This document shows positions 7,150-15,082 of a stretch of DNA of 20,763 nt, one piece after another. Both the position numbers and the translations under genes were made by a program. A model generated the notes under the pieces. That model did no database searches, was not told the origin of the DNA, and worked only from the letters and a program-made list of their open reading frames with translations. Position 1 is the first letter of the stretch. Each line of letters starts with the position of its first letter. Origin of the DNA: Desulfobulbus sp. (GTDB lineage Bacteria > Desulfobacterota > Desulfobulbia > Desulfobulbales > Desulfobulbaceae); assembly GCA_030600525.1 (NCBI GenBank), contig JAUVLX010000017.1, forward strand, positions 1-20,763, read 5' to 3'.

Positions 7150-8066
7150 TATCTTTCCCTCTCCTTTGGGTCCAGTGCCACCCGCAACCCTTCGCTAAAA
7201 AGTGAGAAGGCAATCATCGCAAGAGAAATGGCCAAAGCAGGCCAAAGTAACATCCACGGCGACGTCTGCATATATTTGTAGCCATTTCTCAGCATAATTC
7301 CCCATGAGGCTTCGGGAGGCCTGACGCCCAGACCAAGAAAAGAAAGCCCTGATTCCCAGACAATCATGGTGGCCATGTCCATTCCCAAACAGACAATTAC
7401 CGGGGCCATAATATTCGGAGTAATATGCCGCATTATGATTTGAAAGGGTTTGAGGCCCATGGCTTCGGCTGCTTTGACATAATCGGCTTGTTTTACAGAA
7501 AGAGTCTGGGCTCGGGCAATGCGCCCATAAAATGGAAAAGCGGTGAAAGCCAGAGCGATGACCACGTTAAAAAGAGAAGGTCCGAGCACAGCGACGATAC
7601 CTAGAGCTAATATGATTTGGGGAAAGGAACGGATGATATCGAACAGCCAGATGATGAAGTAATCAAGCTTTTTACCCTCGTTGTATCCAGAGACCACGCC
7701 TAAAAAGACCCCAATGACTGAGGAAAAGGTCACTGTACCAAAAGCGACCAGCACAGCGATGCGGCAGCCGTAGACGATACGGGAGAAGATATCGCGTCCT
7801 AGGTAATCTGTGCCGAAAAAATGATCTCGACTGGGGGCAGCAAACCGGCTCATGATGTCTTGGGCATTGGGATCGCTTGGGGCTATCCACTGGGCACCAA
7901 TAGCGCAGATGAGCATAATGGAAATAAAAATCCCCCCCCACAAACCACCCTTCACTTTAATGACAGCGCGAAATGTTACCCGTAGGGTGTCTGTCCATTT
8001 TCGTTTAAACATGAGTTGGCCAGGGGGGCATCCAACTTCAGTTTGCTGTGTACTCTCTGTATTCAC
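7149..8066 (-). CDS. dppC: Dipeptide/oligopeptide ABC transporter permease C
   Basis: 305-residue inner-membrane permease of the BPD_transp_1 type, forming the channel together with DppB. A hydrophilic N-terminus precedes the first helix (GGIFISIMLICAIGAQWIA), then comes the APSRDHFFGTDYLGRDIFSR segment typical of DppC/OppC. The EAA coupling loop that contacts the ATPases is EAMGLKPFQIIMRHITPN, followed by SFLGLGVRPPEASWGIML. The start is a GTG at 8066 preceded by AGAGGAAAA, nine bases upstream. Other in-frame starts are possible but less well spaced. It lies 15 bases after the dppB stop. Confidence 0.94.
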   Translation of the reverse strand: MNTESTQQTEVGCPPGQLMFKRKWTDTLRVTFRAVIKVKGGLWGGIFISIMLICAIGAQWIAPSDPNAQDIMSRFAAPSRDHFFGTDYLGRDIFSRIVYGCRIAVLVAFGTVTFSSVIGVFLGVVSGYNEGKKLDYFIIWLFDIIRSFPQIILALGIVAVLGPSLFNVVIALAFTAFPFYGRIARAQTLSVKQADYVKAAEAMGLKPFQIIMRHITPNIMAPVIVCLGMDMATMIVWESGLSFLGLGVRPPEASWGIMLRNGYKYMQTSPWMLLWPALAISLAMIAFSLFSEGLRVALDPKERER

Positions 8067-8081
8067 AGGAATTTTCCTCTG

Positions 8082-9023
8082 TTACTCATACTGAATCCGT
8101 GGATCTACGAATGCATATGATATGTCGGCAATGAGATTTGCCAGAACGAACAAAAGTGTTGCAACTAGGATACCGCCTTGAACCACTGGGAAATCGCGGG
8201 CATGAACCGAATCAACTATCAGTTTACCGAGGCCGGGACGACTAAAGATAATCTCCACGAAAACTGCACCACCCAAGAGCTTGCCAACCCCCAGGCCGAT
8301 GACGGTGATGGATGGAATGACCGCATTTTTTAAAGCGTACCGATAGGTGATGGTTTTGCCGGGGATTGCGAATGCCCTAGATGTACGGATGTAGTCCGAA
8401 TCCAGAACATCAAGCATGGATTCCCGGGTAAGACGGGCCAAGTAACCAACCCAACCAATGCCAAGGGCAGTGGCCGGCAAAATCAAATGCATTAGTATAT
8501 CGACAGGGTCACCAGGGGTGCCGGCACCAAGGGCCGGTAAGATCGGAACCAGGACACAAAACAGCAACATCAGGAGTAATGCTGCCACAAAATCCGGTAC
8601 AGCGACTCCCAGAAGTGAAACAATGGTCACGCATCCTCCGATAGGACTGTTCCGTCTTACGGCGGCGAATGCCCCCAGGAGGATACCGATAACAGCTGCA
8701 ATTCCCAGACTGGTCAGTGCAAGTAAAGCTGTGTGGGGAAGAGCCTCAGCCAGCAGCGAACTGACTTTATGGCCGGACCAGACGGAAGTTCCTAAGTCAC
8801 CTTTAACGACACCGGCCAGGTAGTAGCCCAGCCTCACGGGCATCGCTCTATCAAGGTGCATCCGCTGGTTGATTTCTGCAACCAGCTCAGGTGTTGCCCT
8901 GGGCCCCAGCATGGCTGATGCAGGATCGCCTGGCATCAGGTAGGTGAGGCCAAATAAAAGAATCAACACCCCGAGTAAAGTTGGAATCACCCACAGTGCT
9001 CTTTTGATGATGTATTTCAACAT
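8082..9023 (-). CDS. dppB: Dipeptide/oligopeptide ABC transporter permease B
   Basis: 313-residue inner-membrane permease, the second channel subunit. It starts with the standard MLKYIIKRALWVIPTLLGV helix and the LMPGDPASAMLGP segment, followed by a periplasmic loop ending in KGDLGTSVWSG. The EAA loop is FAIPGKTITYRYALKNAVIP. The ending VDPRIQYE is typical for the family. Length and topology (six helices) are normal. Unlike the tightly packed downstream genes, it is separated from dppA by 235 bases that carry an inserted MITE-like element inside a stem-loop. That arrangement probably affects how much dppA transcription reaches dppB. Confidence 0.94.
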   Translation of the reverse strand: MLKYIIKRALWVIPTLLGVLILLFGLTYLMPGDPASAMLGPRATPELVAEINQRMHLDRAMPVRLGYYLAGVVKGDLGTSVWSGHKVSSLLAEALPHTALLALTSLGIAAVIGILLGAFAAVRRNSPIGGCVTIVSLLGVAVPDFVAALLLMLLFCVLVPILPALGAGTPGDPVDILMHLILPATALGIGWVGYLARLTRESMLDVLDSDYIRTSRAFAIPGKTITYRYALKNAVIPSITVIGLGVGKLLGGAVFVEIIFSRPGLGKLIVDSVHARDFPVVQGGILVATLLFVLANLIADISYAFVDPRIQYE

Positions 9024-9071
9024 TTGTTATCTCTTTTCCTTCCTGATTATTAAAAAAATGAAAGAATCAGA

Positions 9072-9248
9072 CTGACACCTTGGAGCTTGTCCGAGAATAG
9101 GAATTTTGTTCAAAATCGAAGAATTTTCAGAAAATAAGCACAGCCATATATTTAATATCGCGAGCATTATTTTTTTACAATTCTGAAGAGTTTGGGCAAA
9201 AGTGCATTCTCGGACAGCCTCCTAGGCGAATGAGGCCAAAGGTGTCAG
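9072..9248 (-). promoter_or_regulatory. Intercistronic dppA-dppB stem-loop split by an insertion
   Basis: The outer arms CTGACACCTT (9072-9081) and AAAGGTGTCAG (9238-9248) are complementary. In the dpp transcript they can form a stem of about ten pairs between dppA and dppB, followed further down by a run of seven T. Intercistronic hairpins after the binding-protein gene are common in peptide ABC operons, where they stabilise the upstream message and reduce downstream expression. Here the loop is occupied by the element at 9079-9226. Confidence 0.55.
9079..9226. mobile_element. MITE-like element of about 150 bp
   Basis: Terminal inverted repeats: the left end CCTTGGAGCTTGTCCGAGAA and the right end, read from the other strand, CCTAGGAGGCTGTCCGAGAA, about 18 of 21 matching. 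The interior is AT-rich and carries no open frame of note. The ends share the GGAG(C)xTGTCCG core with the 16218-16394 element, so a related transposase may move both. Confidence 0.6.
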
Positions 9249-9258
9249 CCAAGGATGG

Positions 9259-10770
9259 TTATTTGAAGTTCATCGTCCAGGGCGCAAGTCTGCCGTTAGG
9301 ATAAATTGCACCGATATCCACATTGTCTTGAGCAATGGAGACCATTGTGCCGTGAGTCAACCAGATAGCCCAGCAGTCTTTATCGTTCAATTTTTGTGCG
9401 TCAACATAGAACTGATTTCGTTTTTTTTCATCGACTTCACTGGCACCTTTTTCCATCAGATCGGTATACTCTGCGTTACGCCATTGGCTAGGATTCCAGG
9501 AATCACCAGCAAAATATTGCATGATATAATATGGATCGATGGTAGAGGTGTAAAACTGAATATAAGCGTCTGTCTGGCCGTTATTGGCTGCTTCGTTGAA
9601 GGCCCCAATCTCTTTGACTTCAATAATTACTTCAATACCAGCTTTTGCGGCGTCGGCTTTTATTACTTCGGCCATGATTCGCTCGGCATCGTTTCCTGGA
9701 ATAAAGAGGTGAACTTGAAAGCCATCCGCTTTTCCAGCTTTTTTCATTAAACTTTTTGCCTTGTCAATATCTTGCTTGTAAACCGGTGCATCGGCCCAGT
9801 GATCCGGCAGGCCTGGTGGCAATATGGTATTGGCACGTTCTGCCGTCCCATAAAAAGCAGCTTCGACAATATTGTCTACATTTACGGCATATCTAAATGC
9901 CTGGCGAAGTTCAAGATTATCAAAAGGTGGCTTGTTTACTGTCATACCGAGCCAGTAGGTTTTTAAAGCCGGCTTGGAATGCACAGCAAATTTTTTATTC
10001 TTTTTAAATGATGCAACGTTAATGGCTCCAGCTCGACCGATATCGATCTCGCCGGTTTTAAGAGCGATTTCAGAGGTGCTATCTTCGACAATAGGAAGAA
10101 ACTTTACATTCTTAATTTTTGGTTTTTCGCCCCAATAGCCATCAAAGGCTTCCAACTCAACGTGTGTTTTCGGTTTCCAGGAAGCGAGCTGATAGGGACC
10201 GGTACCGATGGGATTTTTGCTGAATACTTCCCGCCCCATTTTATCAACAGCCTTTTTTGAAACTATATAACCGCCATTCATGGGAAGAGCAGAGGTAAAC
10301 AGGTTGGCCATCTTGTCTTTTAAAACCAGTTTAACTGTGTAGTTATCAACCACTTCCACTTTCTCAAGCAGTTTCCAGGTACCTTGTTCTGGAGCTTTGG
10401 CTTCGGGATCGATTATACGCTCTAAAGAGAACTTGACGTCTTCTGCCGTCATTTCACCATACCCTTTGTGAAACTGAACATTTTGACGAAGTTTAAAAGT
10501 AACTGATTTGCCATCTGGGCTAAGTTCCCATGACTCAGCCAGATCAGGCACGATATCCCATGATCCCTCCTTGTACTTTACCAGTCCATTATAAAGGCAG
10601 CTCATAATCGTGAGTTCCCGCTCGCCACTGGTCATCCAGCCCGGATCGAAAGTATTTACGTCCTCCCAGGTCGCAATTTTGATCTGATCGCCTGCAGTTG
10701 CCGCCGAGGGCAACATACAGAGGAGAAATCCAAACAGGGTTAAAACTATCAGGGATGAAATTTTTTTCAT
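9259..10770 (-). CDS. dppA: Dipeptide/oligopeptide ABC transporter substrate-binding protein
   Basis: 503-residue periplasmic SBP_bac_5 protein that delivers peptides to the DppBC channel. The start at 10770 is set by a GAGG ribosome-binding site and a classic signal peptide (MKKISSLIVLTLFGFLLCML, cleavage after AATA). The in-frame start at 10809 lacks these. Family blocks seen are the WEDVNTFDPGWMTSGERELT opening, ESWELSPDGKSVTFKLRQNV, FHKGYGEMTAEDVKFSLERI, NPIGTGPYQLASWKP and GEIDIGRAGAIN. The signal has a Cys in its core but no convincing lipobox, so export as a soluble periplasmic protein is more likely than a lipoprotein. It is the first gene of the five-gene operon. Ligand specificity cannot be read from the sequence; most close family members bind di- or oligopeptides. 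Confidence 0.93.
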   Translation of the reverse strand: MKKISSLIVLTLFGFLLCMLPSAATAGDQIKIATWEDVNTFDPGWMTSGERELTIMSCLYNGLVKYKEGSWDIVPDLAESWELSPDGKSVTFKLRQNVQFHKGYGEMTAEDVKFSLERIIDPEAKAPEQGTWKLLEKVEVVDNYTVKLVLKDKMANLFTSALPMNGGYIVSKKAVDKMGREVFSKNPIGTGPYQLASWKPKTHVELEAFDGYWGEKPKIKNVKFLPIVEDSTSEIALKTGEIDIGRAGAINVASFKKNKKFAVHSKPALKTYWLGMTVNKPPFDNLELRQAFRYAVNVDNIVEAAFYGTAERANTILPPGLPDHWADAPVYKQDIDKAKSLMKKAGKADGFQVHLFIPGNDAERIMAEVIKADAAKAGIEVIIEVKEIGAFNEAANNGQTDAYIQFYTSTIDPYYIMQYFAGDSWNPSQWRNAEYTDLMEKGASEVDEKKRNQFYVDAQKLNDKDCWAIWLTHGTMVSIAQDNVDIGAIYPNGRLAPWTMNFK

Positions 10771-10960
10771 AAACGCCTCATTGTTATATTTTGTTGTAGA
10801 AAACCCCACCCCTCAGGGTGTGGTCAGAGTCAATGGCTTTGGGAGTTGAACATCCATAGCTTATGATAAATTCCGGACGTGTTGTCCATACAACATAAGT
10901 CAGGCGTAAATTGTGAGCTATTATAAATGGTTACTTAATACTCTTTGGCATTACCAGTAG
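10771..10960 (-). promoter_or_regulatory. Leader and likely promoter region of the dpp operon
   Basis: It contains a small hairpin just before dppA (CCACCCCTCAGGGTGTGG, 10805-10822) and an inverted repeat GTTGTCCATACAAC (10880-10893) that could be an operator. No promoter with good spacing could be fixed by eye. Confidence 0.3.
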
Positions 10961-11295
10961 CATGTTGTTTGGACATTCAAGTATAAGTTGGGGGATACTT
11001 GAGGGAGAAATTGGAGAAAAGGTGTCGAGTTGTATTCGAGCGTTTAGCGGGCAAATGCAAGGTGAAATTAATGAGTTACATTTTCATACCAATCACAATG
11101 TATTGTTATGGGTGATTCCACCCAAGCTATGCCTTTCGATGACATATGGGAATTGTCTAAAACAGAATGGCTATTGCCGTATTTTATAAGCTTCGTAAAT
11201 TGAAGAAGAGGTTTTCTTGGGGTAATTATTTTTGGGTATATGGTTACTGTGTTGATAACGTTGGTTAGGATTTCGATAATCTTTATCTTATGTAA
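10961..11295 (+). pseudogene. Decayed IS200-like (Y1/HUH) transposase
   Basis: Three frames read in turn give fragments of a TnpA: HVVWTFKYKLG (frame of 10961), ILEGEIGEKVSSCIRAF to VIPPKLCLS (frame of 10962), then MGIV(stop)NRMAIAVFYKLRK, FSWGNYFWVYGYCVDNVG and a stop (frame of 11146). This matches the known order HLVWVTKYRY, HUH segment, IPPKLSVS, KGK/KNR, WG..FW..GY.V.TVG. At least two frameshifts and two internal stops are present. The HUH segment normally read as DHVHLL is NHNVLLW, so a catalytic His is gone. The N-terminal residues before 10961 are not recovered. It cannot be active. Confidence 0.75.
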
Positions 11296-11748
11296 AAAAC
11301 AAGCATGAAAAGAGCAGCAGTCTGAGAGTAGACAGCAACCCTTAGTATAAATAAATTGGGAACAACATCTTAGCCGACTTTGGAGACAAGGGGCATTCTG
11401 ATCCCTTTTCAGGAGTAAATTCAAGGCCTCCCTTAAAAGGGGACTACCGTTTACGGGGTCTCTTAAGAAAAACTCAAAGGAATTCTTGAAAAGCGATTGG
11501 TGATAGAGCTAGCAGCTGCAAGAAAAGCAGCTTTGTTTGTAAAGAAAAACAGTAGAGAAGAAACACTCGGTCGCCTAAACAATCAGCACATTACAGCCAA
11601 GCAAGAAAATGATGCGGATAAATTACTTTTTGTAAAACGTAAGTTTCACTTCACGACATACTAAAACTCCAATATACCCCTTTTGCTTTCCATAATACAG
11701 TGTCTCTGAGACCAGGCAATAGATATTATCCTGTAGTGTTTCGTCAAA
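11296..11748. other. 450-base stretch without a convincing gene
   Basis: One plus-strand open stretch (11467-11664, 65 codons, no ATG; a GTG at 11500) reads like a charged helical fragment (KLKGILEKRLVIELAAARKA), but it has no ribosome-binding site and no known family. It may be the relic of a lost gene. Nothing else is seen. Confidence 0.3.
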
Positions 11749-11810
11749 CCCAAAAGGGGTCAGAATTATTTATTGCAAATGCTCAATTAATAATTCTGAC
11801 CCCTTTTTGG
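11749..11810. terminator. Long GGGGTCA palindrome, possible terminator or REP-like element
   Basis: Arms of 22 bases (11749-11770 and 11789-11810), CCCAAAAGGGGTCAGAATTATT and its complement, match at 20 of 22 positions around an 18-base loop. It lies about 50 bases beyond the stop of the antiporter gene and would form a strong hairpin in that transcript. The AAAAGGGGTCA core recurs at several other places to the right, which suggests a dispersed repeat and not only a terminator. Confidence 0.6.
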
Positions 11811-11858
11811 CTTTTTGGTTAATCCCTTTGTCCCAATGAACAACCTTTTTACCCGAGA

Positions 11859-13640
11859 CTATAAGAGGAAAAAGCAGAGAGCCATAACCATTGTGGGTAT
11901 AAGCGCGTAGGTTAGCAGGAGTAGTGGGGAAATGCCGTTGCTGAAGTAGTTTTTCAAGAGTGCCTGTCCTGCTGGATTTGGGGCATTAGCAATCACCGTA
12001 AGACCACCTCCGGTAACTGCACCGGCTACCACCGCGTATTTAAGACTATCGGTGAAACCTGGCACCAGGGTACTCAGGTACGTTATGGCAGCATTATCGT
12101 TAAATGCTGTAAGTATGGTTGCACTCACCATAAGAGGAAGCTCGTCCAGGCTACCAAGCACTGGAGCAATCCACCACCCCTGCAGTCCGCCGTGAATTAC
12201 CAAACCGCCCAGAAAAAAGCCTACCAACATAGGTGGTTTCAGATTAACCGTGTTTTGAAATGGCCAGGTAACATGGGCAAAACCGATAAAAAAGAGCATT
12301 CCAGAAACAAAGATTGCTGGATAATGGGCATTCATAATAGTCCAGACCATAAAGGCCACATGGACGGCCATAACCCAACCCGGAACATTACCGCAGCGTT
12401 TATCCCAGTTGGGGTCGCTAAGTTTTGGCCTCTTGTCTCTGGGGAGTAAGCCCGGTACAGAAACACTCATCTGCTGGATTTTGAGATCTTCAAATTCCTG
12501 CTCAAAGGTTTCTTCAAGAAGGGTACAATCTCCATCATCCAGGCAACTACAAGCTGTTAACGTAGACTCCTTAGCAGCATCTTTAATTCGCTTAAACTCT
12601 TGTTGCAAATCATGGCCGATACGCTCCTCGGCCATCTTTAAGTCTTTTTTAAGGAAATCGCTGTGGATATATTTTTCCCTGATTTCATTTTTGAGCTGGG
12701 ACAGTTTGAATTTGTTTTCTAGGCTGGCAATTTCTTTTTTAAACACTAAAAAGACCATGGCATTGGAGATAAGGATACCAATGACAGCCTTCCAACCAAA
12801 AGTGGTGAACATGAAGGGAAGGTCCCAGTTCCAGTGTTTCGCCACCATGAGGACGGGTGGTGCTGCAAAATGGGTAAGCGTTCCACCCACCGAAATATTG
12901 ACAAAAAGAAGGGCAATGGTGGCATATTTAAATTTATTACTCGGCTTCAATTCATAAAATTTATGTGCCAATAACATCGCAGAAATTGTCATAGCAGCTG
13001 GTTCTGTAATGAATGAGCCCAGGATCGGCCCGAATGTCATGATAGTCAACCACCAAGCAGCCAATGTACCCTTAAAAACTGCCGCTATGCGACTCATAAT
13101 ATTTTCAGAAAGTTTCAGAATAGGGCGGGAGGATGCCAGCGTCATGATAACCACGACAAACATCGGCTCAGTGTAATTGACCCCACTTACATAATTGACA
13201 AAGGTATGCCAGTCATAGAAAAAAATAACACCAGCAGTAAGAACCACAGCCCAGAGACCGAAAACGACCTCAACCTCCCCGAGAAAGTGAAAGATCTCTG
13301 CAGGGAGATGAGTGGAGCTTTCTGATGCAAGGCCTGCCTCGATCTTTTTTTGATACTCCGCCTTCCACTTGTGTGCATAATAAAGAAATTTGCTGCTCAG
13401 AAATGTATGAATAATAGCAGCCAGAAAAACGAGACTGGCCACTAGGTTAAACGGGGAATGACTGATGCGATTTTTAAGAATTGCTCCTATACCGTTAATG
13501 TCAGCATCATGATAACTTGCAAAGCTTGGTGGAAAATTAACAGCGACTTCATGCGATTCAGGACTGCCCCCACCTGCATAGGCATAGGCGGAAAGCAGTA
13601 AAAAAATAAAAAAAAGGATGATTTTTGAACACACTTTCAT
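11859..13640 (-). CDS. Putative Na+/H+ antiporter (PF07399-like)
   Basis: 593-residue inner-membrane protein resembling the putative Na+/H+ antiporter family, which exchanges sodium for protons to hold pH and salt balance. A signal-like first helix (MKVCSKIILFFIFLLLSAYAYA) follows an AAGGA ribosome-binding site. Conserved-looking transport segments are SFITEPAAMTISAMLLAH, GGTLTHFAAPPVLMVAKHW, ILTAFNDNAAITYLSTLVPG and GGGLTVIANAPNPAGQALL; the paired Asp/Asn in FNDN and the unwound Gly/Pro stretches fit ion antiporters. About a hundred hydrophilic residues (about 305-410) form a charged, coiled-coil-like loop with a small Cys cluster (ACSCLDDGDC) between the two membrane halves. It stands alone between repeat elements, with a weak candidate promoter at 13737-13765. 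Confidence 0.82.
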   Translation of the reverse strand: MKVCSKIILFFIFLLLSAYAYAGGGSPESHEVAVNFPPSFASYHDADINGIGAILKNRISHSPFNLVASLVFLAAIIHTFLSSKFLYYAHKWKAEYQKKIEAGLASESSTHLPAEIFHFLGEVEVVFGLWAVVLTAGVIFFYDWHTFVNYVSGVNYTEPMFVVVIMTLASSRPILKLSENIMSRIAAVFKGTLAAWWLTIMTFGPILGSFITEPAAMTISAMLLAHKFYELKPSNKFKYATIALLFVNISVGGTLTHFAAPPVLMVAKHWNWDLPFMFTTFGWKAVIGILISNAMVFLVFKKEIASLENKFKLSQLKNEIREKYIHSDFLKKDLKMAEERIGHDLQQEFKRIKDAAKESTLTACSCLDDGDCTLLEETFEQEFEDLKIQQMSVSVPGLLPRDKRPKLSDPNWDKRCGNVPGWVMAVHVAFMVWTIMNAHYPAIFVSGMLFFIGFAHVTWPFQNTVNLKPPMLVGFFLGGLVIHGGLQGWWIAPVLGSLDELPLMVSATILTAFNDNAAITYLSTLVPGFTDSLKYAVVAGAVTGGGLTVIANAPNPAGQALLKNYFSNGISPLLLLTYALIPTMVMALCFFLL

Positions 13641-13988
13641 ACAATTCCTTTCAGCTTCTCTTGGTCTTTATTTTTGAAAACAGATAGAGTTCTGTGAGTT
13701 TTAGTAAAAAAAATAATCCTCTATGTTCAGTAGGATAGCGTATCCAGTTTGTGCTTTTTTGACAAGGATAATACGGGTAATGTGGTTAAGGGTAAGCTAA
13801 TATGGGCAATGGTAGGTTTTGATGATGGAGGGTTTGGTTTGCTAGATTTTTTTCCAGATAAGGAGCCAGCTGAGTATGCGTAGCAATTTTTCCAGAACCG
13901 TAGGTCAATATGTTTCCCCTAAGTCATGATTGGTAGAATAAATATTGCCTTTAAAAAAAGACTTCCAGGGATTTTGTATAGACGAGAT
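13641..13988. other. Intergenic leader between antiporter and toxin cassette
   Basis: About 350 bases, AT-rich. It holds a candidate antiporter promoter (13737-13765) and a short hairpin (ACAGA/TCTGT, 13681-13695) in the leader. No riboswitch could be recognised. Confidence 0.4.
13737..13765 (-). promoter_or_regulatory. Candidate promoter of the antiporter gene
   Basis: Reading leftward: TTGTCA (13760-13765), a 17-base spacer, TACGCT (13737-13742). The -35 box is good and the -10 box is weak. It gives a leader of about 90 bases. Confidence 0.3.
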
Positions 13989-14003
13989 GAGTCAAGCAAA
14001 GAT

Positions 14004-14029
14004 TTGACCCCCTTTTTCTTTTGTATAAT
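14004..14029 (+). promoter_or_regulatory. Candidate toxin-cassette promoter
   Basis: A perfect TATAAT (14024-14029) lies 33 bases before the toxin ATG. TTGACC (14004-14009), part of the terminal repeat, is 14 bases upstream, shorter than the usual spacer, so the -35 assignment is uncertain. Confidence 0.35.
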
Positions 14030-14061
14030 TATTTACCTCAATACGAATACCTCTTTGCCAC

Positions 14062-14457
14062 ATGAAAATACTAAGTATACAAGAATATAATGAGTTGCCA
14101 GAGTTCGAAGTGTTTTTGAGTAAGGTTTCTGGAGAGCTTGCAGCTGCTATATGTAAAAAGTTCCATGCGTATGCTGAGCTTAATGACATTTATATTGGCA
14201 ACCGCTTGAAAATTCTAAAACCTAAGATATGGGGCTATAAAGGAACCATTTATAAGCTTCGTGTAGATTGCGGTAAAGAGTCAGCCCGAGTACTGTTTGT
14301 GAAAACGCCACACAATGACATTGTGCTATTGCATGGGTTTATTAAAAGAACTCGAAAGACACCGAATAGAGACGCAAAAATTGCAATAAGAAATCTCGAA
14401 CGGCTAAAAAACAACGTAGAAGTAACTCAATTATCATTGACAACGTACTCGTTATGA
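14062..14457 (+). CDS. RelE/HigB-type toxin, phage Gp49-like
   Basis: 131-residue protein of the phage-derived Gp49/HigB-like toxin family, ribosome-dependent or free mRNA endonucleases of the RelE superfamily. The diagnostic part is the central to C-terminal core: LKILKPKIWGYKGTIYKLRV, then SARVLFVKTPHNDIVLLHGF, then IKRTRKTPNRDAKIAIRNLE. That order (a G.Y.LR strand, a R.LF strand, LLHGF.K...KTP, and a basic helix) is characteristic. The N-terminus (MKILSIQEYNELPEFEVFLS) is typical in length. No clear ribosome-binding site precedes the ATG. Such genes usually come first in a toxin-antitoxin pair; the next ATG overlaps its stop (ATGA, 14454-14457), as expected, but the downstream frame is damaged. 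Confidence 0.8.
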   Translation: MKILSIQEYNELPEFEVFLSKVSGELAAAICKKFHAYAELNDIYIGNRLKILKPKIWGYKGTIYKLRVDCGKESARVLFVKTPHNDIVLLHGFIKRTRKTPNRDAKIAIRNLERLKNNVEVTQLSLTTYSL

Positions 14458-14648
14458 ACGCTCAGGTTTTGGCTTCAAAGATGCTGCCTGTAAAGGCCAA
14501 TATTCTGCATCCGCGTTTGTATATCCATGACGTCGCCATCAGCCGCGGAGCAATGTGGCCAATCTCTGCAGTGTTTTTTGCAAAAAAGGCGATATTGCGA
14601 AGTCGGTTGGATGGCTTTGTTAGATGCATTAAACGACCCAGATCATAA
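14454..14648 (+). pseudogene. Possible broken antitoxin partner
   Basis: A frame coupled to the toxin stop begins MNAQVLASKMLPVKAN but then loses any antitoxin character and stops after 64 codons. In another frame the stretch GWMALLDALNDPDHNSEKGP (about 14609-14668) looks protein-like. One reading is a small helix-turn-helix antitoxin that has suffered frameshifts or an internal deletion. No helix-turn-helix can be shown, so the toxin may lack a working local partner. Confidence 0.35.
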
Positions 14649-14723
14649 CAGCGAAAAGGGGCCAGCTCTTTGCTCGACTCTCCTCACTTATACGATGCCC
14701 CTGAAAATCAATTTTTCCAAAGT

Positions 14724-14740
14724 CCATCCCAAAAGGGGGC
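14724..14740. repeat. GGGGTCA-type repeat, copy left of yheU
   Basis: CCATCCCAAAAGGGGGC lies three bases from the yheU stop codon. The same block occurs in the same orientation at 15826-15843, so a direct pair flanks the yheU-methyltransferase segment. Confidence 0.5.
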
Positions 14741-14742
14741 AA

Positions 14743-14985
14743 CTATGAATCAATAGATTTTAATATTTGATCATCCTTGTGAAGGATAGTTGAGGTTTCA
14801 GAATGATGATCAAAGACAATAAAGGCATCTTTAGATTTAAGTTGTATTAACACTTGGGCAATTTTAGTTTCAAGTGGGATTTCGGCATCGCCGTAGTCAG
14901 TACCATTACGGGTTACAAATTCTTCAATAACACCCTTCAATGCCTCTGGGCTCAATTGATCATATGGAATTTTAACAGCGTTCAT
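14743..14985 (-). CDS. yheU: YheU family protein (UPF0270)
   Basis: 80-residue small cytoplasmic protein of the UPF0270/YheU family, whose function is unknown. The family signature is clear: IPYDQLSPEALKGVIEEFVT, then RNGTDYGDAEIPLETKIAQV, then LIQLKSKDAFIVFDHHSETS. The start at 14985 (MNAVKIPYDQL) matches the family N-terminus. The frame is open upstream to 15138, but that extension is antisense to the neighbouring methyltransferase and is rejected. It is transcribed divergently from the methyltransferase gene, with 97 bases between the starts. The protein is about ten residues longer at its C-terminus than the common enterobacterial form. Confidence 0.88.
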   Translation of the reverse strand: MNAVKIPYDQLSPEALKGVIEEFVTRNGTDYGDAEIPLETKIAQVLIQLKSKDAFIVFDHHSETSTILHKDDQILKSIDS

Positions 14986-15082
14986 TTTATAATAAGAGAA
15001 AAGAGGTGAGAACAAAAAAGCAACAGCATTCGACTTCTCCAGTTGAAAAAAGCCGATTGAGCTATTCTGATAAGGGGAACAT

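Larger units (their letters stand above)
13989..14680. mobile_element. Inverted-repeat-bounded cassette carrying a toxin gene
   Basis: The left end GAGTCAAGCAAAGATTTGAC (continuing CCCC, from 13989) and the right end, read from the other strand, GAGTCGAGCAAAGAGCTGGC (continuing CCCC, ending 14680) match at about 23 of 27 positions. The 692 bases between hold a HigB/Gp49-like toxin gene and a degraded downstream frame. No transposase is inside. Such ends resemble the GGGGTCA repeats seen elsewhere in this window. Confidence 0.5.

Noticed and set aside
13641..13988. Possible sodium-responsive riboswitch before the antiporter
   Set aside because: No recognisable conserved core could be identified by eye; only a short hairpin is present.
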